Origin: Myotis daubentonii
Taxonomy: Eukaryota > Chordata > Mammalia > Chiroptera > Vespertilionidae
Reading direction: 5' to 3'
Assembly: GCF_963259705.1 (NCBI RefSeq)
Contig: NC_081849.1
Location: 62,764,410-62,828,409 of the forward strand
Length of the DNA: 64,000 nt
Positions 56,261-64,000 of the stretch are shown here, in pieces. Every line of letters begins with the position of its first letter. Within the stretch, counting starts at the first letter, position 1. The notes under the pieces are model-generated. The model saw nothing but the letters and a program-made list of their open reading frames with translations, was not told where the DNA came from and ran no database searches. The translations under genes and the position numbers were made by a program.

Positions 56261-56652
56261 GTTAGTAATAAGATTCTTGGTAATCTTAAATTACTTTTAT
56301 CACACTGTTGGATATAACTAGCCACCAGTTGCTACTCTTTTGCTAAAGAAAAGAGGGGCAAAACTGTCTGACTTAATTGTTCTGATATGCCTTATTTTGT
56401 CATGGGTGAATTTTTGAATTTTTAAACAACCTCATCTTACTACTATAAAGGAATTAGTAAATAAATCTTTTTGTGAACACCACAAACTGCCATTTCAGTA
56501 ACATAGAGCTAGGTTAAAAAAAAATCATAAAGCCTTTTAGTCATTAATCTAGCAAATATTTTTTGATTCTTGTTATGTTCCAGCCCCTGTGAGAGAATAA
56601 TGTAGTCCCAACTACCTATAGCTCAGTGTACATGGGATGGGCTAGAAGAGCA

Positions 56653-57172
56653 ATTTTCAACCCCTGTGCTGCAAGAATTTTTAAAACATGCAATACCTGG
56701 CCCAGCCGGCATGGCTCAGTGGTTGAGTGTCGACCTATGAACCAGGAGTTTACGATTTGATTCCCAGTCAGGGCATATGCCCAGGTTGCGGGCTCGATCC
56801 CCCATGTGAGGTATGCAGGAGGCAGCTGATCAATTCCCTTTTATCATTGATGTTTCTCTCCCTCCCTCTCCTGTCCTCTCTGAAATCAATTAAAAAAAAA
56901 CAATTTTATTTAAAAACAGACAAACAAAAAACTATACAATACCTGAGTATTTACTTAGGGGCACTGACCTCTTTTCCTTTAGATTGTCAAATAAAAAATG
57001 ACAACAGACAACACAATACCAGTCTGGAGTGAATGAATCAAAATTATACCGGTTTTTTTTTGTTTTTTGTTTTGTTTTTTTGATCAGCAAAAATATTTTT
57101 TTTGGTGTGCCGCAGAATTTTAGTAATTAGTTCATGTGTACCATGACATGAAAAAGGTTGAAAATTGCTGAT
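56653..57172 (-). mobile_element. hAT-like element interrupted by a SINE
   Basis: Outer ends GCAATTTTCAACCCCTGTGC and AAAAAGGTTGAAAATTGCTG are inverted repeats. A Ves SINE (about 56700-56935) lies inside, flanked by CAATACCTG. Interior matches the damaged element at 43292. Confidence 0.6.
56700..56935 (+). mobile_element. Ves SINE nested in the hAT-like element
   Basis: Head CCCAGCCGGCATGGCTCAGT and A-rich tail ending near AAACTAT; duplicated CAATACCTG on both sides. Confidence 0.85.
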
Positions 57173-58164
57173 GTAATAGAATTGTAAAGGAAGAAAAAAA
57201 TAATGAAGTAATTATTCATTACAAAGAAGCAGTTGACGATTATGGTGAGAATGTTGGAACTGAGGAGAGGGTTTTCAAGCCTAGATAATATAGAAATAGG
57301 AAATATCTACCAGTGTTTTAGATATCTTTAATTATTCACTTTATTCCAGAAATTTATTGTTTCATGTGTGAGTGAAATTGTGTTTCTTTAATCTAAGACG
57401 CTACTAGTGTTAAAGGCTAGTTTTTGTATTTCTATGCAATTCCTTGAAATAACATGTTGAATACCTGTTTTATATTGTTATTCAGAGGGTAGGGTATAAT
57501 ATTTAGTCATGATTTTAGTATGTAAATTGGACTTCTGAATATATATATAGTATATATAGGCTTATAATGAACTTTGGTGAAATGAAGGTAGAGCGAGACC
57601 TTGTCTTCAAGGAAAAGAATCATGAATCGGCACACTTCCATTTGGAAAAGTAGAGCCAAAGATTTATTTTTTAAAATTACGTATTAGTTTTGATACTTAG
57701 AAAGATTCCAGCCCCCTGTGGTCCAAATTCCAGAATTCTTACAAGCTCACAATGACCATAATGGACTTTTGCGGGAAAAATAAATTTTTATAATATTAAT
57801 AGCTAGGACTTTGGCCTAAATTCCTCTGTAAATTCTGCAGTTGGTGAACTGATCTGAACGATGGGAAATGCGAGGCCATTTAGCCCCGTGTTAGGCCACC
57901 TTGGTCTTCCTGCTCATCTCCTCAGCTTGGTGACGGCCCGGCTCCACCACTTGCCCTTTTCCCGAGTTGCAAAGTGGAAACTTCTGTGCAGTTAGCTGGA
58001 TCCAGGGTATAGCTCACCTAGTTTCCACTTTTTAGGAATCACCGTCTTCGTTGTCCAGTACCTTGACAAATGTTTCATATATTTTGTCCAGTTTTTTAGT
58101 TGTTTCAGATTGGAGGATCCTTGTTATTTCATCTTAGAAGCAGGAGTCATTTTATCTTTTATTA

Positions 58165-58800
58165 CCATAAAAATTTAATTTTTGAATAAACGAATCATTC
58201 CCACAGTTCAAAATTCAAGCAATATAAATTCACAGTCAGTTAAAACCTCCCTCCTAATTCTCTACCAACTTAACCCTCACTCCGTCCATAAGACACCATG
58301 CTATTAGGATCTCTCCAGGGCTTCTTTATTCATATGCAAGTGAGTAAGAATTACATATTCTCTTTCCCCTTCCACCTCCTGTTTAATGAAAAGGTTACAT
58401 AACATAGTATGCACACTCTAAACCTTGTTTTTTTGTTTGTTTGTTTTTCAATTAACTATGTTATCTTGTTTCCTTTTTGGTACATAGTCTGCTTGTTGAA
58501 ATATATCCCCCCTTCTTTATTTAATATCTGCAGTGTTATATTACATAGGTTTGCCATCATTTGTTTCATCAGTCCCTATTGTTAAGTAATTAAGTTGTGT
58601 CTGATCTTTTTCAATCAGTTGCTAATAGTCTTCTACATAAGTCCCTTTATATACGTCTGCATAGCATTGCTGTTGAATACAGTCCCGTAGGTGGGTTGCT
58701 AAGGTGGAGAGTTTTTGCATTTGTGATTTTGATAGTTACTGCCAAATTGTCCTCCCAAGGGATTGAACCAGTTTTTTCACCCATCTGTTAGAAAAATGGC
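58165..58800. mobile_element. Possible ancient LINE-derived sequence
   Basis: Phrases such as CCCACAGTTCAAAATTCAAG and TTGCTGTTGAATACAGTCCC recall an old mammal-wide repeat, but I cannot name it or set firm limits. Confidence 0.3.
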
Positions 58801-59709
58801 TGTTGGCCCATAGACCTAGCCATGGTATATTCACGTATTTGGATTTCTGCTAATCTGACAGGAAGAAATGTTATAATTTTATTTCTCTATTCTGAGTGAG
58901 GTTGAATATCTCCTCCTGTGTTTAAAAGCCATTTGTACTTCCTTTTCTTTCTTGCATCTTCTTTAGATTGTTAGTCATTCAGAATATGGGATTGAAATAC
59001 TTTAGGTTGTGTTTAGCAACTTTTTAATAACGAGTGAATAGTTAACATCCATAGCCTCTTAGTGAAACACTTTAAAATGCACTTAATAAAATGTAATTAT
59101 ACCTGACAAATATCTAATGACTTTAAGCTCATTACAAATGTTTAGATCAAAGATTGGGTTCATTAATTTTTTTTCAGACAAATTTTCAAAGTAAAATCAG
59201 TTTAATATGTTCCAAAATTAATTTGATAAATTAATAAATAAAAATTATTTCTTCTAGAAATTCTTTACATTTGAAAGGTATAATTTTTGTTCCACAGATA
59301 ATGACATTTTCAGAACAATTTGATGGGAGTAGGGGAATGAATGTTTGAAATTTGGACTTCCTCAGAAAGCTTTATGGTAACAAAACATATTCTGCCACAG
59401 ATAAGAATAATAAACATAGGCATGTTTAGATGACAGGGTGCCCTTATTATTCATTCAGTGCAGCTTTCTTGAGAAGTAAGGCATAGCCCAGTAGTTTTAC
59501 AACTTTACATACTCATCTGCCTCATTCAAACCCCTCTATAGTTTTGCTGCTTTGATTTATAATGTTCAGACATGGACAGTTCTTTCAGGAAGTAGTTGCT
59601 TGACTAAATGAGTGAAGTAATAAGATGGGCCAGTGTTTGTTTATATTTTGTTGATTCATTATCCCTTTAAAGCCTGGCTTTATTTATGCGATGAAAAATG
59701 TGTTTTTAG

Positions 59710-59751
59710 AGTGGCATCAGTATGGAGAGGCATCCAGCCCACGTCCGTCAG
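59710..59751 (+). CDS. PALS2: Candidate PALS2 alternative microexon (14 codons)
   Basis: A 42-nt segment with acceptor GTGTTTTTAG|AGT and donor CGTCAG|GTATGC lies in intron 5, where both neighbouring exons are in phase 0. Translated in that phase it is SGISMERHPAHVRQ, with no stop, so inclusion would keep the frame and insert 14 residues after residue 216, between PDZ and SH3. The stretch is not in any visible repeat. The insert is basic (two Arg, two His, one Glu) and could change the spacing of the PDZ-SH3-GK unit. No transcript evidence is available here; it may be skipped in many tissues. Confidence 0.6.
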
Positions 59752-61038
59752 GTATGCTGTTACTCCAGGGCATTCTCTGCTGCTCGGTTTTTCTGTCCTA
59801 CCAGACAACTAAATCTGCCTTGATTAAACTTAATCATTTTGGATTTTCTCCATTTCCAAATCATTGAGCTGCATGCTATTGTCAAGTTAGCCAGTTGTCA
59901 CATTTTAGGCAAGCTTAATATTACTTGTATGCGTGCATTTAGATATTTCTAAAATTGCAGATCATAAAAAATTATTGGCTTACTGATTTTTTTAGGCATT
60001 AATATTTAGCCTTTCCAAAGTTATTGAAAATGTTCAGAATGCTTTCTTTGAAAATCACCTAATTGTAAATAACTAAAATTTTATCAAATTTTCCAAATTT
60101 AGTTATTTTTAAATTATTTAATATGCATCCACAATATTGCATTTTACTACACTAATAATATCTGCTTGTGTTATTTGAATATCTTGTGTGGTTATATTTA
60201 TAGAAATATGATAAGTAGAAAAATAACATTATTTTGACTAATTATGTGTTTTCCTGCTTGTTAAAGTTTACTTGCTGATTAATGCTAAGTAAGTTCTTTA
60301 GAAGATAAAATTTGAATTTCTATAAATATGCATGAAAAAATTGTTTTAAGAAAGTAATCTATCTGAACTTGCCATCAACTACTGAAAATGCTTAGCTTAA
60401 TTAGAATTCAAATTAATGTGACTAAGCAAAATACTGTAGGTACTGGAGATCATAACTAACTGGTAACTGACATACTTAAATTGATAAAACAGATTTAAAA
60501 GAAATTTGTATAATTAAATGAATTTAAAATAGTTTCCAGGCTTTTTCAGTATTTATCTTATTTAATACTGATTTAAATCAGAGCAAGATGATTCCAGAAA
60601 AGTATTTTCCACACTAGTTTTGGCCAGTGTAAGTCTATGTAGTTACCTTTTAAGGTTACTAAATATATTTCGGGTCTGACTTCCACATGAACTTTCATTA
60701 TTTAGTTTTGGTTTCAGAGCCCTTTCAAAAAGTCAGTCCTAATATATCTGAAATATATGCCTTAAATCAAGTGCATATATTGTTTAGGATGTTAATGTGG
60801 TGCTAATGTTTATTTCATATTTTCTTTTCTGATACCAAATTATTAATGTTCTAATAATTTAATTTTTATTTGAGAGAGACAAGTTCCATAGTTGAAGTAT
60901 TAAATACATTGTCAATTACAATAAAATCAACGTGGTTTGAAAAAGATTTCAAAAATCCCGTGATAAACGATACATCTATGGTACTTGGAATTGTTTTCAT
61001 TTCATTGTTTTAATAATACTTTTAATTGTGTGTTTTAG

Positions 61039-61170
61039 GTATTTGTGAAATGTCATTTTGATTATAACCCATACAACGATAACCTGATTCCCTGCAAAGA
61101 AGCAGGATTGAAGTTTTCAAAAGGAGAAATTCTTCAGATTGTAAACAGAGAAGATCCAAATTGGTGGCAG
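61039..61170 (+). CDS. PALS2: PALS2 coding exon 5 (residues 217-260), SH3 first part
   Basis: Encodes [20 protein letters not shown] through REDPNWWQ. This is the first and larger part of the SH3 domain: HFDYNP corresponds to the ALYDY-type motif, [12 protein letters not shown] to the central strands and NWWQ to the conserved tryptophan pair. In MAGUKs the SH3 packs against the guanylate kinase domain and is not a typical proline-peptide binder. Acceptor TGTGTTTTAG|GTA and donor TGGCAG|GTGAGT; 132 nt, phase 0. An open frame runs on into the intron but lacks family similarity. Confidence 0.96.
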
Positions 61171-63052
61171 GTGAGTGTGCCGCTCAGAATTTCCTCACCT
61201 GCTTTTTTATTTTCAACCTTAATGTGGCCAATATCTGCATATTCAGGAAGAAGGTATAAGCATTCGTTCCAGTGGTTTTACCTGCATGAACAACTGGCTG
61301 CAGGGCTGCTGATTTTGTGGACAGAGGACCAAATTGAGAGGGAATTTGTGAATGGCTGTTAATAAATGCAGAATTAACTAGCCTGTGGCGCCACTACTGG
61401 TTTAGGGATTAGACCTGTTGGTGCTTCCCCATGGGTGATTGCAGTAAGATACAGAATTAGGCAGGAACAACTCATTTGGGGTCTTCCCTTTTCAGTGTTT
61501 TTGTTTGTTTTAACTAAGGAGTCTTTTATTGTGGTTGTAGTAATCGTTCTCTTGTCTCCCTTCCCTCTGAATACTTTCATGGCAAATAAAGCATAATTTT
61601 TTAAGCTCTTAAAGCTATTTTCCCACCTCTTTCGTTTACTGAAAAATGAAGGCGTGCTTTATTGTCAGTGTTGTTTTTGATCGTGGATTGAATTCTGTGT
61701 GTATGGAAAGGATGTGTGTTAGCACTGTATTTTGCCCCTTCTGTTTTCCAAAGCTGTGTGATGATGTTCTTCTTCCTCCTTCTCTTAATACAGCTTTCAG
61801 AAATCTCTAGCAGCCATAAGTCTGTTTTTGTCATTGTTTACATTGGCCAACAACCACACTGTTCAGAACTGGAGAAACTAACAAATCAGAAAGTCTAAAC
61901 TCCCTTAAACTGTCAGAATCTCATTGAAGAACAAGCTGTGAGAGGAAGGACCAGGACCTAGCACCAAACTCTAAATCAAACTGAGATATCAGAAACTCAC
62001 ATTAGCACTAATAAGTTATAGTGGCTTCTAAGGGGAATGAATTACAAGAATGAGAACAGTCTCACTGGTGTGTCCTTATAGTTACAGCAAATTAAGACAT
62101 CAATATGTACAAGTGCACTGTGCAACAGGTTAGAAAACTAAGAAACGAGTAAATTAAATAGAATTCATGATTTCAAGAAGTTTCTATTGAATTTCTTAGA
62201 CTGCTCACCTGAAAAATCTGCCTTCTGTGGCTGTTTCTTTTATTGAACTTTTCCAATATTGTCTTTTTCCCCCCACGTTTTGAATGCCATCTGTCATCTA
62301 ATCCTTTTCACCATTGTCTCATTTTCTTCCTGCATTTTGTGGTCTATTCCTTTAATCCTTTTTTTTTCTTCCTCAGGATTTTAATTGCTAAAAATGTACC
62401 AGATTTTTTTAATGCGAGTTTGTTATAATAAAGTCACTAACTTGTGGGAGAAGCCACTAGTAGCCAGTTCTCCAGCCACTATGTTAAACTAGCACTTCTT
62501 TGGATTTTATTTTGAAAGTTAGTTCTTGACAGTAGGTGAAGTTTTACTCTTTTAGACTTACTGTTTCTCAGGATACTCAGATTGCTGATAGCGTGAATTA
62601 AATGCTCCCCTCTGTTTTCCCGATGCTGTCTTTCTCTTTGATTTGGCGTCAGGAAATACCAACATGGTAGGATTAAGGCTGATTGTAATATCTTACTAAA
62701 GGATGCTAGATAAAATTTCCTGTAAATACATACACTAGCTAGCATTCCTTTCTTTCCATTCTTTGACTAACTTGGTGTTAAAAATAAAAAGTTTTGGTAA
62801 TTTAAAGAGCCTGTGTACTTTTTTATTTTGGTCCCAAAATTTTCTTACAGATGGTGGGTGGGTTGACTAGGTGCCACTTGATTCCTCAGTGCTAAAGTGT
62901 TTAAATGACTTGACAATGCCATGGATTTAAATCTCAAGGTCAGTTTTAAGAGCAAATGTGGTATTTTTTACTGACTACTGCTTGTTCTACTTTTTAGAAT
63001 ATCGTCTCAAGTTTTGGTCACTGAGATATGCAATTCGTTAATTTGATTCTAG
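61171..63052 (+). other. PALS2: PALS2 intron 6, no feature seen
   Basis: AT-rich, no Ves SINE, Helitron or hAT element recognised in 1.9 kb. Confidence 0.7.
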
Positions 63053-63152
63053 GCTAGCCACGTAAAAGAGGGAGGAAGCGCTGGCCTCATTCCAAGCCAG
63101 TTCCTGGAAGAGAAGAGAAAGGCATTTGTTAGAAGAGACTGGGACAATTCAG
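63053..63152 (+). CDS. PALS2: PALS2 coding exon 6 (residues 261-293), SH3 end
   Basis: Encodes ASHVKEGGSAGLIPSQFLEE then KRKAFVRRDWDNS, finishing the SH3 domain (GLIPSQFLEE is the last strand seen across MPP proteins) and beginning the basic linker. Acceptor TTGATTCTAG|GCT and donor AATTCAG|GTGATG. Length 100 nt, so this is the first junction not in phase 0 (one base carried over). The carried G joins GG of the next exon to make a Gly codon, which confirms both boundaries. Confidence 0.96.
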
Positions 63153-63481
63153 GTGATGAGCTCCACATAATAAGTAACAAGTTGTCCTTTGTGGACACCT
63201 TTCTTTGCCTCTTTCATCTGAATTAGCAAGTGAATTTATTTACTGTATGTCTAGAATTAATCCCTCCCATCTATCTGCTTTATTGTGTCTCTCAAAAGTA
63301 AACTTTTCGATCCCGTTCTGCCACCTGCTGGTATGGTACCAGAATTCAGTATGGCTCACCTGCCCCCTTCTGCTTTGTAGGATGCAACACTGGGAAGATC
63401 ATGCTCCCACCCCTGATGAATCCACAGGGCAATTGTATCGTATTTTGACATTCAAGTTATATTTGTCTTTTCATCCTTTAG
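63153..63481 (+). other. PALS2: PALS2 intron 7
   Basis: Short (329 bp) intron between the SH3-end and HOOK exons, no repeat seen. Confidence 0.9.
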
Positions 63482-63550
63482 GGCCTTTTTGTGGAACCCT
63501 AAGTAGCAAAAAAAAGAAAAAGATGATGTATCTCACCACCAGAAATGCAG
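63482..63550 (+). CDS. PALS2: PALS2 coding exon 7 (residues 294-316), HOOK region
   Basis: Encodes GPFCGTLSSKKKKKMMYLTT then RNA. This is the basic HOOK segment between SH3 and guanylate kinase domains; the Lys run followed by MMYLTTRNA is the part that in MPP-family proteins contacts protein 4.1 FERM domains. Acceptor CATCCTTTAG|GG, donor AATGCAG|GTGTGT; 69 nt, entering after one base and leaving one base (G) for the next codon. The guanylate kinase domain, over 200 further residues, must lie downstream of the window, so the gene is incomplete here because of the window edge, not damage. Confidence 0.95.
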
Positions 63551-64000
63551 GTGTGTTTGCAATACTTTTTGAGAAGTCCAAGTGAAATAGCTTTATAATG
63601 TTAATTGGTGTGGCATAGAGTCTACGTATATAATTTTCAATGAATATAATTCAGATTAGTACCCAGTTCAAGGGGTTGGCATGTGAACACATGGTACAAT
63701 TTAATATGAAGACATTTAAATTCTGATGTTATATATGCTTATACTATGACCAATTTGCTTGTTTTATAATTTGCAACACAGTGAATTGCTTAGGATGCTT
63801 ATATTAATAAAGGAGCAGTGTTATAATTGAAACTATTTGTTCAGAGAATTTTGATAATTTATGTGGCATTTCTAAAGAGCAAAATGCCTTTATGAAGGTC
63901 TGAAAGAGTTATGATTAAAGGCAACTATATTCAGGAATAACATTGTCCATGGCTCTTTTGGGAAAATAGTACTGACCAATGAATCTTGGTTTGATCCTGG
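63551..64000 (+). other. PALS2: PALS2 intron 8, cut by window edge
   Basis: Starts at the GTGTGT donor and runs out of the window. No further exon is seen. Confidence 0.85.

Larger units (their letters stand above)
56261..61038 (+). other. PALS2: PALS2 intron 5 region, with candidate microexon
   Basis: Separates the PDZ and SH3 exons. Contains an old transposon interrupted by a Ves SINE (56653-57172), possible LINE-derived sequence (58165-58800) and the in-frame 42-nt cassette at 59710-59751. 57173-58164, 58801-59709 and 59752-61038 hold no other feature I can name. Confidence 0.85.

Noticed and set aside
61045..61362. Intron-retained extension of the SH3 exon as a truncated isoform
   Set aside because: Open frame continues past a strong GTGAGT donor but the extra residues have no family similarity; no evidence for retention.

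Overview
This window is nuclear DNA from a vespertilionid (vesper) bat. The evidence is the repeat content: many tRNA-derived Ves SINEs, a large load of non-autonomous Helitrons (A|TC...CTAG|T ends and a GTGCAC hairpin near the 3' end), non-autonomous hAT, piggyBac and mariner elements, and LINE-1 debris. Only vesper bats are known to combine Ves SINEs with Helitron and cut-and-paste DNA transposon amplification of this kind. No bacterial, phage or plasmid features are present.

The one gene I can support is PALS2 (also MPP6 or VAM-1), a membrane-associated guanylate kinase scaffold, on the + strand. Positions 1-9.8 kb are upstream intergenic DNA with repeats. A dense CpG island at about 9.83-11.08 kb holds the promoter and a non-coding first exon ending at a GTGAGT donor (exon end 10399). 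A very long first intron (about 36 kb) follows. It may contain one further non-coding 5'UTR exon (13250-13359) and carries most of the mobile DNA. The start codon is at 46395. Seven coding exons (46395-46511, 51593-51745, 55089-55238, 56033-56260, 61039-61170, 63053-63152, 63482-63550) join in frame to give residues 1-316. They cover the two L27 segments, the PDZ domain, the SH3 domain and the start of the basic HOOK region. The guanylate kinase domain lies beyond the window. A 42-nt, in-frame, well-spliced cassette (59710-59751) between the PDZ and SH3 exons looks like an alternative microexon.

The mobile DNA is the most unusual part. Helitrons occur singly, head-to-tail (21.7-24.3 kb) and head-to-head (30.4-32.7 kb, with a 52-bp perfect palindrome at the meeting 5' ends). 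Three copies share the same internal fusion of two Helitrons, with the inner 3' terminator damaged and the outer ends intact, so the fused dimer seems to have moved as one unit. One Helitron family also carries an inverted pair of CTCF-like motifs. Other notable elements are a 222-bp hAT element with 100-bp perfect arms and an intact 8-bp target duplication, and a 635-bp piggyBac-type element flanked by TTAA.

All family names come from recognising sequence by eye; no database search was run. Coding exon boundaries are firm because reading frame, splice sites and protein match agree. Repeat boundaries are exact where terminal motifs or target duplications are visible and approximate elsewhere.
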